A stretch of 64,000 nucleotides of DNA from Streptomyces sp. (GTDB lineage: Bacteria; Actinomycetota; Actinomycetes; Streptomycetales; Streptomycetaceae), in the NCBI GenBank assembly GCA_013362785.1, contig JABFVM010000008.1:1-64000 (forward strand), written 5' to 3'. This document shows, piece after piece, positions 18,758 through 27,443 of this stretch. The number at the start of each line of letters is the position of its first letter. Positions within the stretch are counted from its first letter, which is position 1. Under the pieces are notes generated by a model, which did no database searches, was not told the DNA's origin, and saw nothing but the letters and a program-made list of their open reading frames with translations. Both the position numbers and the translations under genes were made by a program.

Positions 18758-19996
18758 ATGTATGAAGCCCCTCGGGAAATGCGGGAGAATGCCCGTGTGA
18801 CGTCCGAATTCAAGGGTGACTACCAGGAGCTGGTCGATGAGATCTCGGAGCTCCTCGGCGCCCCCGCGACCCTGGAGAACCGGGACTTCGAGCTGATCGC
18901 CTTCGGCGCCTACGACAGTGAGGACGAGCTCGACGCGTCGGCCCTGGACCCCGTCCGCACCCGCTCGATCCTGACCCGCCGCTCGACATCGGCCGTACGG
19001 ACCTGGTTCGAGGGCTTCGGCATCACCCGCGCGACCGGACCGGTGCGGATCCCCCGGACTCCGGAGGCGGGGGTGTACCGCGGACGTATCTGTCTGCCCG
19101 TACGCCATAGGAGTGTCGTGCTGGGCTACGTCTGGCTCCTCGACGACGATCCGGGCCCCACGGACCGGCAGCTTTCGGCCGCGATGGAGGTGACGGCGCG
19201 GATCGGCGCGCTGCTCGCGGACGAGGCGCAGCACGGGGCGGATCTGAGCCGGGAGCTGCGGGCGGTGCTGACCGCCGAGCGCGGCTGGCAGGGCGACATG
19301 GCGGTCGCCGAGCTGCGCACGGCCCTGGGCGCACGCGCCGACGGCGTCCATACGGTGGTCTGCGTGGCCCCCTGGCCCTCGGCCGATCCCGACGACGCCC
19401 CCTCGGTGCGGACCGTGCCGCACGCCACCGCGCTGTGCACGGTCCCGTGGGGGACGACGGGGCAGAGCCTCGCGGTGCTGGTCCGGCTGCGCTCGCCCGA
19501 GGTGCGCACGGCGGCGCTGGCCGCGGCGTCCCGGCTGCTGAAGGAGAGCCCGGCGCCACCGCGGCCCTCCACGCGGGGCCCGGCACGGATGGCGGCCGGT
19601 CTCGGCGAACCCCGCACCGGCCTCGCCGACCTGGGCACCGTCTGGCAGGAGGCGTCGGCCGCGGCCCGCGCGGCCCTGGCGGAACCGCGGTTCGGCCCGG
19701 TGGCCGAGTGGTCGCGCATCGGCCCGTACCGTCTGCTGACCGCCCTCTCCCCCGACACCGTCCACGACCCCGCGGTCACCCCCCTCCTCTCCCCCGCCCA
19801 CCAGGAGCTCGCCCGCACCGCCGAGGTCTACCTGGACTGCGCGGGCCAGGCCGGCCGCACCGCCGCCGAGCTGGGCATCCACCGCCAGACCCTCTACTAC
19901 CGGCTCTCCCGCGTCGAACAGCTCACGGGCCTGGACCTGGACGACGGGGAGGACCGGCTGCTGCTGCACATGGCGCTGAAGGGGGCGCGGCTGTAG
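18758..19996 (+). CDS. PucR/CdaR-type transcriptional regulator divergent from putA
   Basis: C-terminal [53 protein letters not shown]. Confidence 0.88.
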   Translation: MYEAPREMRENARVTSEFKGDYQELVDEISELLGAPATLENRDFELIAFGAYDSEDELDASALDPVRTRSILTRRSTSAVRTWFEGFGITRATGPVRIPRTPEAGVYRGRICLPVRHRSVVLGYVWLLDDDPGPTDRQLSAAMEVTARIGALLADEAQHGADLSRELRAVLTAERGWQGDMAVAELRTALGARADGVHTVVCVAPWPSADPDDAPSVRTVPHATALCTVPWGTTGQSLAVLVRLRSPEVRTAALAAASRLLKESPAPPRPSTRGPARMAAGLGEPRTGLADLGTVWQEASAAARAALAEPRFGPVAEWSRIGPYRLLTALSPDTVHDPAVTPLLSPAHQELARTAEVYLDCAGQAGRTAAELGIHRQTLYYRLSRVEQLTGLDLDDGEDRLLLHMALKGARL

Positions 19997-20014
19997 TCGC
20001 GCCGGTCGGTCGGG

Positions 20015-21604
20015 TCAGCCGGCGGTGAGCGCGGTGAGGGCGTCATGGAGCGTGTCGCCGTCCGGTGGGCCGTAGCTCCAGCGGGCGGCGATATGACCGT
20101 CGGGGCGGACGAGCAGGGCGCCCAGCGGATCCGGACCCCACTGGTCGGCCTGCTCGGCGGGCAGGACCTCGACGCGCAGCGGCCAGGGCAGGGCGGCGGG
20201 CGGCTCCCACGGGGCGAGCGTCAGCAGGGTGAACCACTCGCCGAACCCGTCGAGCGTGGAGCGGCCGTCCGTGAGCCGGAGATGCGGTGCGCGGTGGCCG
20301 GGGTCGGCCGTGGGGACGTAGGTGGTGCCCGTCTCCGGTGGGATGCCGTCACCGGCCAGTACGGCCGCGGAGCGGTAGGCGACGCCGAGGACGAGCCCGA
20401 GCTGCGCGAAGTACTGCTCCGACCAGGGCGGTTCGACACGGTCCGGTGTCTGCGCCCCGCCCGCCTGGAGCTGTTCGCGGCGCACCTCCTGCACCTGGAA
20501 CATCATCTTGGAGTTCTCCACCGCCTGGCCCAGCGTCCGGTGGGCGACCGGCCGCCGTTCCGTCTCGTAGGTGTCCAGCAGCCCCGGCCGAGCCCATCCG
20601 CGCAGTACGCCCGCCAGTTTCCAGCAGAGGTTGTGCACATCGGCGACGCCGACGTTCATGCCCAGCCCCCCGGCGGGCGGGATCGCGTGTGCGGCGTCCC
20701 CGGCCAGCAGGATCCGGCCGTGCCGGAAGCGCTCCGCGACGAAGGCGTTCACGACCCAGTGCTGGACGCGCAGGACGTCGACCGCCACGTCGGCGCCGAG
20801 GGAGCGCGAGACGCGGCCGGACCAGTCGGCGCCCTCGGTGTCCTCCGGTGTGGGGGTGAACCAGGCCCAGCCTCCCTCGGGGTACAGCGGGAGGAAGGAG
20901 CCCTGTGAGGTGAGGTAGACCCCGGCGGGCTGCCGGGCGGACCAGTGGTCGAGGTCGGCGTCGAACACGACGGTGGTGACGCGGCCGACCGCACCGGGGC
21001 CGGTGGTGCCGATGCCCAGACGCGCGCGGACGGTGGAGTTCGCGCCGTCGGCGGCGAGTACGTAACGGGCGCGGACGCGCGTCTCGGCACCGCTGCCGTG
21101 GTCGACGAACCGGGCCACGACGCCCTCGGCCGCCTCGTCCTCCTCCCTCACATCGACGAGTTCGGCGCCGAACCGCACCTGCGAGGCCGCCGCGCCGAGC
21201 AGCGTGGGCTCCAGCCGGTCCTGCGAGGTGACCACCCCGAACTCGGGGCTCTCCGGCACCGGCCCGTTCACGCCGATCATCGCGGCCGACGCGAAGTCGG
21301 GGGCGTGCAGCGTGTCGCGGAAGCGGATCCGGCCGTATTCCGGCGGGAACGCGGCGGCCCTGATCCGCTCGGCGATGTCGAGCATCCGGAAGATCTCCAT
21401 CGAGCGCACGTTGACCAGCCGGGACCGCGGGAAGGGCGACAGCTCCCGGTGTTTCTCGACCAGCAGCGTCCGTACGCCCCAGCGTTCGAGCAGGGCCCGG
21501 GCGGTGAGCCCGACGGGCCCGCCACCGACGATCAGGACCTCCACCTCGCCGCCCGCTCCGGGCAGGTCGCGTCCAGGCATGTCGAGCCGCATGAGAACCA
21601 TCAT
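20015..21604 (-). CDS. FAD-dependent aromatic monooxygenase
   Basis: EVLIVGGGPVGLTARALLERWGVRTLLVEKH; GRILLAGDAAHAIPPAGGLGMNVGVADVHNLCWKLA. Confidence 0.9.
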   Translation of the reverse strand: MMVLMRLDMPGRDLPGAGGEVEVLIVGGGPVGLTARALLERWGVRTLLVEKHRELSPFPRSRLVNVRSMEIFRMLDIAERIRAAAFPPEYGRIRFRDTLHAPDFASAAMIGVNGPVPESPEFGVVTSQDRLEPTLLGAAASQVRFGAELVDVREEDEAAEGVVARFVDHGSGAETRVRARYVLAADGANSTVRARLGIGTTGPGAVGRVTTVVFDADLDHWSARQPAGVYLTSQGSFLPLYPEGGWAWFTPTPEDTEGADWSGRVSRSLGADVAVDVLRVQHWVVNAFVAERFRHGRILLAGDAAHAIPPAGGLGMNVGVADVHNLCWKLAGVLRGWARPGLLDTYETERRPVAHRTLGQAVENSKMMFQVQEVRREQLQAGGAQTPDRVEPPWSEQYFAQLGLVLGVAYRSAAVLAGDGIPPETGTTYVPTADPGHRAPHLRLTDGRSTLDGFGEWFTLLTLAPWEPPAALPWPLRVEVLPAEQADQWGPDPLGALLVRPDGHIAARWSYGPPDGDTLHDALTALTAG

Positions 21605-21644
21605 CCGGACCTGACCGCCGGCCGCAACGCCCCCACCCGGGTAT

Positions 21645-21663
21645 TGGAAATGATTGTCATCAT
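21645..21663. promoter_or_regulatory. Fur/Zur-family-like box in the monooxygenase/ABC divergent region
   Basis: TGGAAATGATTGTCATCAT; AT-rich imperfect palindrome in a high-GC context. Confidence 0.55.
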
Positions 21664-21727
21664 GCTACGGTCACAGCAACCGCTCTCTTGACCGTCCTTT
21701 TACCCGCCCTTTCACCCGGAGGGTCCC

Positions 21728-23218
21728 TTGCGCCTGCCCGCCCGCCGTCTGTTCCCCGTCACCGCCGTCACCGCGGCCTCCGCACTGCTCACCGGCTGCT
21801 TCGCCGGGGCGGAGTCCGCCGCCGACCCGGCGGACGGCAAGCGCATCCGAGTCGCGATGATGCAGCCCCCGCGCTCCGGGCTGTCGCCGCTCTCGGACGA
21901 CGCGTTCAAGCTGTCCCGCTGGTCGACCGCCGAGACCCTGGTGAAGCTCGACCCCGACGGTGACGCCCGACCCGCGCTCGCCACCAAGTGGCAGCAGTCC
22001 GGCCGCACTTGGAGCTTCGAGATACGCGACGGCGTCACCTTCCACGACGACACGAAGCTGGACGCCGACGCCGTCGTACGCTCCCTCACCAAGGCGGCCA
22101 CCGCGTCCCCCAAGCCGCGCATCCTCGACGGCGTCGAGCTGACCGCGAAGGCCGCCGGGGACAGGGTCACCGTCACGACCGCCACCGAGGACCCCCTGGT
22201 CCCGCAGCGGCTCAGCTCACCGCAGCTGTCGATCCTGGCGGCGAAGGCGTACCGGGGGAAGACGGTGAACCCCGTCGGCGCCGGCACCGGCCCGTTCGAG
22301 CTGGTCAGGGCCGACGGCACCGCCTCCGCCACCCTGGATCGCTACGACGCCTACTGGGGCGGCAAGGCCAAGGCGCCGGGAATCGACGTGACGTTCGTTC
22401 CCGACGGCACCGCCCGCGCGGCGGCGCTCCGCAGCGGCGAGGCGGACATCGTGGAGGCGATCCCGGTGTCGCAGGCCGCGGTGCTCGACCAGGACCTGAT
22501 CACCGAGGTCCCGATGCCGCGCACCAACACCCTGTACCTGAACACCGCGAAGGGCGCCTTCAAGGATCCCTCGCTGCGGGCGGCGGCCCGCGAGGCCATC
22601 GACGCCGAGGCCCTCGTGAAGGGCGTGTACGAGGGTCGCGCCGATGTCGCCGAGGGGCTGCTCGGACCGGCGCTGCCGTGGGCCGCCGAACTGCGGTCGC
22701 CGGTGAAGCGTGCCCGGGCCGGTGAGCCGGGGGGCGCGTCGATCACGATCGGTACGTACACCGACCGCTCCGAGATGCCCGAGGTGGCAGCCACGCTGCA
22801 GCAACAGCTCCAGAAGGCCGGGTTCAAGGTGCGGCTCGACGTCCGCGAGTACACGAACATCGAGGCCGACGCCCTGGCCGGCAGGTTCGACGCGTTCGTC
22901 CTCTCCCGCGCCACCGTCCTCGACTCCGGTGACCCGGCCGCGTACCTCTACAGCGACTTCGCCTCCGACGGCACCTTCAACCTGTCGCGGTTCGCGGACA
23001 AGGGTGTCGACAAGGCTCTGCGCAAGGCCGCCGACACGAAGGTCGGGGACGCCCGCCGCAAGGCCGTCATCGAGGCCGAGGCCGCCGTGCTCGCCCGGGA
23101 CGCGGCCGTCCCGATGCTCCATGAGCGGGTGATCCAGGGCGACGCCGAGGGCGTGGTGAACGCCGCTCACGACCCGCGCGAGCGTGAACTCGTCACCGTG
23201 CGCACGTACGTCAAGTGA
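21728..23218 (+). CDS. ABC transporter substrate-binding lipoprotein, family 5 (peptide/nickel/metallophore)
   Basis: TTG start; lipobox SALLTGCFAG; WSTAETLVKLDPDGDARPALATKWQQSGRTWSFEIRDGVTFHDDTKLDADAVVRSL. Confidence 0.9.
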   Translation: MRLPARRLFPVTAVTAASALLTGCFAGAESAADPADGKRIRVAMMQPPRSGLSPLSDDAFKLSRWSTAETLVKLDPDGDARPALATKWQQSGRTWSFEIRDGVTFHDDTKLDADAVVRSLTKAATASPKPRILDGVELTAKAAGDRVTVTTATEDPLVPQRLSSPQLSILAAKAYRGKTVNPVGAGTGPFELVRADGTASATLDRYDAYWGGKAKAPGIDVTFVPDGTARAAALRSGEADIVEAIPVSQAAVLDQDLITEVPMPRTNTLYLNTAKGAFKDPSLRAAAREAIDAEALVKGVYEGRADVAEGLLGPALPWAAELRSPVKRARAGEPGGASITIGTYTDRSEMPEVAATLQQQLQKAGFKVRLDVREYTNIEADALAGRFDAFVLSRATVLDSGDPAAYLYSDFASDGTFNLSRFADKGVDKALRKAADTKVGDARRKAVIEAEAAVLARDAAVPMLHERVIQGDAEGVVNAAHDPRERELVTVRTYVK

Positions 23219-23220
23219 GG

Positions 23221-23331
23221 CTTAGGGGGCTTCTGATGGATCTCCGCGGGAGAAGGATCGGCGCTCGGTGCGTGGCGAGAGTGCGTGCCGGGCGTCGCGA
23301 CGCCGCGGAGATCCATCAGAAGCCCCCTAAG
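23221..23331. repeat. Perfect 29-bp inverted repeat with 53-bp spacer
   Basis: CTTAGGGGGCTTCTGATGGATCTCCGCGG (23221-23249) and its exact reverse complement at 23303-23331. Confidence 0.95.
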
Positions 23332-25158
23332 GCAAGGAGGCCGGTCGGCGCGGCCGGGCTGACCCGCTTCGGCTGTCTCGTCGCCGTCCTGGCCACCGTC
23401 GGCCTGCTCCCCTGGCTCTCGCACCGGGACCCGGCGCTCACCGTGCTGCGTGCCCGGTCGGCCGAGCGGGAGCCGACCGAGGAGGCCCTGTCCGCGATCC
23501 GCGAGGACCTCGGACTGGACGCCGGTCCCCTTTCCCTGCTGGGGAGTTGGGCCTCCGACCTGCTGCACGGCGACCTCGGCACCTCCTGGGTGTCGGGCAC
23601 CGACGTGCTGCCGTCCGTCGTCGCCGGGCTCCAGGTGTCGCTGGGCCTGATGGGCGCGGCACTCGGCGTCGCGGTCGTGCTGGGCGCCCTGCTGGTGGCG
23701 CCGGTGCTGGTGCGGGGGCGCGGATCGGCCGGTGCCTTCGCCGCCATGCTCGCCGCGGTTCCCGAGTTCCTGCTGGCCACCGTCGCGCTGCTGGTGTGCG
23801 GGGTGTGGCTGGGCCGGCTGCCGACGGCCGGCTGGGCGGGCCCCGAGTATCTGGTGCTCCCCGCGATCGCCCTCGGCGTCCCGGCGGGCGGTCTGCTCGG
23901 CCGGCTGGTCGCGGACGCGCTGCCCGCCGTCCTCGACGAGCGGTGGGTGGAGCTGTGGCGGGGCGCGGGAGTGAGCCGTACGGCGATCGCGGCGGCCGCC
24001 CTCAAGCGCGTACTGCCGCCGCTGGTACCGCAGTTCGGGATGGCCGCCGTCGGCCTGACCGGCGGGGCGGTCGCGGTCGAGACGGTGTTCGCGGTGCCCG
24101 GCATCGGCCGTACGGCGCTCGGCGCGGCCAAGTCGCAGGATCTTCCGCTGCTCCAGGGTTCGGTGCTGGCGTTGCTGCTGCTCGGCCTGGTCGCGGGTGT
24201 GGCGGCGGCGCTCGCGCGGCGGTGGCTGCTGGGCCCCGCGCTGCGTGACGCCGGTCTGACGCTGCCCCCGGCCCGCCCGGTCCGTAGCCACCCGGCGATC
24301 CCGCTGACCCTGTTCACGGTCCTCGCCGCGACCATCGGCTGGGGTCTGCTGCGCGACCCGTACACCGTGCACACGGCCGCCCGTCTCGCCGCCCCCACCT
24401 GGGCGCACCCGCTCGGCACCGACGCCCTCGGCCGTGACGTCCTCGCGCGGCTCGGCCACGGCGCCGCCTCGACGGTCGGCACGGCGGCCGCCATCTGCGT
24501 ACTGAGCCTGCTGGTCGCGCTCGCCCTCGGCTTCCTGCCCGGCGTCGCGGCGGGCGCGGCGGACATCGCCAACGCCCTGCCCCCGGTGATCGTCGGCATC
24601 CTGGTCGCCGCGGCGACCGGCCCCGGCACCGGCGGCGCGGCCCTCGCCGTGGCCCTGATCTCCTGGCCCGCCCTGTCCGCGCACGCGGCGGCGCTGGTGC
24701 AGGAGGTGCGGGCGTCGGCGTTCCTGACCGCCCAACGGGCCATGGGCGCAAGCCCGCTCTGGATCCTCACCCGGCACGTCCTGCCGTCCGTCGCCACCCC
24801 GGTCGCCCGCCACGCACTGCTCCGGCTGCCCGGCATCGCCCTCGCCCTGGCCTCCCTCGGCTTCCTGGGCCTCGGCGCCCAGCCGCCCGCCCCCGAGTGG
24901 GGCCTGCTGCTCGACGAGTCCCGCGCCTACGTCGAACGCGCCCCCTGGGCCGCCCTCGCCCCGGCCGTCGCCCTGGCCCTCCTCGCGGGGCTGGCGGTGT
25001 CGGGGGCGGCGGCCGTGCAGGGCCGGAGCGCACGGCGAGCCGCGCCGACTGCGAAGAAGCCGTGGGTGAAGAAGCCTTCAGTGAAGAAGCCGTCGGTGAA
25101 GAGGCACTCAGCGAAGAAGTCCTCAGCGAAGAAGAAGGGAGCCTCCGTTGCCGTCTGA
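23236..25158 (+). CDS. Fused ABC transporter permease (DppB-like + DppC-like in one polypeptide)
   Basis: First half: LSAIREDLGLDAGPL...VETVFAVPGIGRTALGAAKSQDLPLLQG; second half: HPLGTDALGRDVLARLGHGA...LGLGAQPPAPEWGLLL; start taken at ATG 23236, uncertain. Confidence 0.85.
   Translation: MDLRGRRIGARCVARVRAGRRDAAEIHQKPPKARRPVGAAGLTRFGCLVAVLATVGLLPWLSHRDPALTVLRARSAEREPTEEALSAIREDLGLDAGPLSLLGSWASDLLHGDLGTSWVSGTDVLPSVVAGLQVSLGLMGAALGVAVVLGALLVAPVLVRGRGSAGAFAAMLAAVPEFLLATVALLVCGVWLGRLPTAGWAGPEYLVLPAIALGVPAGGLLGRLVADALPAVLDERWVELWRGAGVSRTAIAAAALKRVLPPLVPQFGMAAVGLTGGAVAVETVFAVPGIGRTALGAAKSQDLPLLQGSVLALLLLGLVAGVAAALARRWLLGPALRDAGLTLPPARPVRSHPAIPLTLFTVLAATIGWGLLRDPYTVHTAARLAAPTWAHPLGTDALGRDVLARLGHGAASTVGTAAAICVLSLLVALALGFLPGVAAGAADIANALPPVIVGILVAAATGPGTGGAALAVALISWPALSAHAAALVQEVRASAFLTAQRAMGASPLWILTRHVLPSVATPVARHALLRLPGIALALASLGFLGLGAQPPAPEWGLLLDESRAYVERAPWAALAPAVALALLAGLAVSGAAAVQGRSARRAAPTAKKPWVKKPSVKKPSVKRHSAKKSSAKKKGASVAV
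25051..25140 (+). repeat. 15-bp tandem repeat x6 encoding a Lys-rich tail
   Basis: gcgaagaagccgtgg/gtgaagaagccttca/gtgaagaagccgtcg/gtgaagaggcactca/gcgaagaagtcctca/gcgaagaagaaggga. Confidence 0.9.
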
Positions 25159-26119
25159 TGTGCTCCTCTCGGTGCGCGAGCTGCGGATCGCCTTCGACGG
25201 CGTCGAGGTGGTGCGCGGGCTGTCCTTCGACGTCCGTCCGCGCGAGGCCCTCGCGATCGTCGGCGAGTCGGGCGCGGGCAAGTCCCTCACCGCCCGGGCG
25301 CTGCTGGGCATGCTGCCCCGGGGCGCGACGCGGAGCGGGACGATCGAGCCGGACCTCGCGGCGCACCGCGGCCGCCGTATCTCCCTCGTCCCGCAGGACG
25401 CCCTGTCCGCCCTCTCCCCCGTGCACCCGGTGGGCGACCAACTCGCCGCCGCCGTACGGTCGGTGGCCCGCGTCTCCCGCAAGGAGGCCCGCGCCCGGGC
25501 GGTCGCCGCGCTCGACCGGGTCGGCATCCCGGACGCCGCCCGCAAGGCACGGGCGTATCCGCACGAGTACTCCGGCGGCATGCGCCAGCGCGCGGTCATC
25601 GCCATGGCGACGATCAACGAACCCGACATCGTGGTCGCCGACGAGCCCACCACCGCCCTGGACGAGGAGCGCCGCGACCAGGTGCTGCGGGTGCTCGCCG
25701 AGCAGCGGGAGGCCGTGGGCGCCGCGCTCCTCCTCGTCACCCACGACATGGACGTCGTACGGGACCACGCGGACCGCGTGCTGGTCATGTACGCCGGGCG
25801 CCTCACCGAACTCGGCCGGGCGGGCGAGGTCCTGGACCGCCCCCGCGCCCCCTACACGGCGGGCCTGCTGGCCTCCCTCCCCCAGCACGCACCGCCGGGC
25901 CGCCGCCTCCCCGCCCTGCGCGGCACCCCGCCCGCCCCGGCCGCACTCCCTCCGGGCTGCGCCTTCACCCCGCGCTGCCCGCTCGCGGCGGACCCCTGCC
26001 ATACGGCGGAGCCGGAGCCGCAGGAGGTGGCGGGACGGCTGGTGGCCTGCCATCGCTGGCCCGAACTCCCGTACCCGGCAACAGAGTTGTTCCAGGAAGA
26101 GGAGCGGCAACCGGTATGA
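25148..26119 (+). CDS. ABC transporter ATP-binding protein (DppD-like)
   Basis: IVGESGAGKSLTARALLG, YSGGMRQRAVIAMATINEPDIVVADEPTTALD, CAFTPRCPLAADPC. Confidence 0.92.
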   Translation: MPSDVLLSVRELRIAFDGVEVVRGLSFDVRPREALAIVGESGAGKSLTARALLGMLPRGATRSGTIEPDLAAHRGRRISLVPQDALSALSPVHPVGDQLAAAVRSVARVSRKEARARAVAALDRVGIPDAARKARAYPHEYSGGMRQRAVIAMATINEPDIVVADEPTTALDEERRDQVLRVLAEQREAVGAALLLVTHDMDVVRDHADRVLVMYAGRLTELGRAGEVLDRPRAPYTAGLLASLPQHAPPGRRLPALRGTPPAPAALPPGCAFTPRCPLAADPCHTAEPEPQEVAGRLVACHRWPELPYPATELFQEEERQPV

Positions 26120-26829
26120 CTGATGCCCTGCTCGACGTCCGCGACCTCGTCGTCCGCTACGGCGACATGACCGCCGTGGACCGCGTCTCCTTCACCCTGG
26201 CCCCCGGCGAGACCCTCGCCCTCAACGGCCCGTCCGGCTGCGGCAAGTCCTCCACAGCCCTGGCCGTCCTTCAGCTGCGCCGCCCGGATTCCGGCGAAGT
26301 CCGGTTCGAGGGAAGGGAGTTGACGGCCCTCACCGAACGCGAACTGCGCCCGCTCCGCCCGCGTATGCAACCCGTCTTCCAGGACCCGTACGGCTCACTG
26401 AGCCCCCGCCACCGCATCCGCGACGCGGTGGCCGAGCCGCTGAAGGTGCGGGGCCGCTGGAACGGCACCGACGGTCCCGCCCGGGTCGCCGAGCTCCTCG
26501 ACCGGGTCGGCCTGGACCCGTCGTACGGCGACCGGCGTCCGCACGAACTCTCCGGCGGGCAGTGCCAACGCGTCGGGATCGCCCGCGCGCTGGCCTCGGA
26601 CCCCCGCCTGCTGATCCTCGACGAGCCCGTCTCGTCCCTCGACCCCTCGGTCCGGGCCGGCGTACTGAACCTGCTCGCCGACCTCCAGGACGACCTCGGG
26701 CTCGGCTACCTGTTCATCTGCCACGACCGGGCCGTCGTACGGCATGTCGCGGACCGGGTGCTGGAGATGCGGGACGGGCGGGTCAAGTCCGAGTGGCGGC
26801 CTCGATCACCTGACGCAGCCCCTCGGTGA
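26116..26829 (+). CDS. ABC transporter ATP-binding protein (DppF-like, short)
   Basis: LNGPSGCGKSSTALAVL, ELSGGQCQRVGIARALASDPRLLILDEPVSSLD. Confidence 0.92.
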   Translation: MTDALLDVRDLVVRYGDMTAVDRVSFTLAPGETLALNGPSGCGKSSTALAVLQLRRPDSGEVRFEGRELTALTERELRPLRPRMQPVFQDPYGSLSPRHRIRDAVAEPLKVRGRWNGTDGPARVAELLDRVGLDPSYGDRRPHELSGGQCQRVGIARALASDPRLLILDEPVSSLDPSVRAGVLNLLADLQDDLGLGYLFICHDRAVVRHVADRVLEMRDGRVKSEWRPRSPDAAPR

Positions 26830-27367
26830 GCTGTTCCGCGGTGGGCGCGGTCTTCGGGTCGAAGGTCCACTGCGCGATGATCCCGGTCATCAGGGTCACG
26901 TAGAACATGCCGAGGGTGTCCGCGGACTCGTCCGGCACGTCCTCTTCCCGCCCACCCATGAGCAGCGGAATCAGTCCGCGCCCGGCTTCTCGCTGGGCCA
27001 CGGCGAGATGGTCGCGGACCTCGGGCAGCTGATCACCCATGACGACGATCTCCATGCTGAGCCGCCACATCGAGCCGGGTTCGCGCATGGTGCCGATGAT
27101 GTTCGACCACACCTGCCGGAACCGTTCGACCGAGCCGGGCTCGGCGGTGATCCCCCCGTCGCCGTCCCCCTCGAACGCGTCGCCCATCCCCTCGACCAGC
27201 GCCACATACGCCTGCGCGAGCAGCGCGTCCTTCGAGCCGTAGTGGTAGCCGATCGAGGCCAGGTTGGTCCCCGACTCCTTGACGATGTCGCGCGCGGTGG
27301 TGCGCACGAACCCCTTCTCCAGCAGGCAGCGTTTGGCGCCTTCGAGCAGATCCTCGCGGTGTCCCAT
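26783..27367 (-). CDS. TetR-family regulator divergent from MFS exporter
   Basis: GAKRCLLEKGFVRTTARDIVKESGTNLASIGYHYGSKDALLAQAYV. Confidence 0.9.
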   Translation of the reverse strand: MGHREDLLEGAKRCLLEKGFVRTTARDIVKESGTNLASIGYHYGSKDALLAQAYVALVEGMGDAFEGDGDGGITAEPGSVERFRQVWSNIIGTMREPGSMWRLSMEIVVMGDQLPEVRDHLAVAQREAGRGLIPLLMGGREEDVPDESADTLGMFYVTLMTGIIAQWTFDPKTAPTAEQLTEGLRQVIEAATRT

Positions 27368-27384
27368 GCGCCCAGCCTATCTAG

Positions 27385-27436
27385 ACAAGCGATTTATACA
27401 AGCGTCATAGACAAGCGTTTAAGACGCTCGTATAGT
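27385..27436. promoter_or_regulatory. Operator array: three 13-bp-period ACAAGCG repeats plus an inverted half-site
   Basis: ACAAGCGATTTAT/ACAAGCGTCATAG/ACAAGCGTTTAAG/ACGCTCGTATAG. Confidence 0.65.
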
Positions 27437-27443
27437 CACCGGC

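Noticed and set aside
24897-26123. 408-aa ORF with EEAVGEEAFSEE repeats
   Set aside because: Out-of-frame reading of the permease Lys-rich tail and DppD gene
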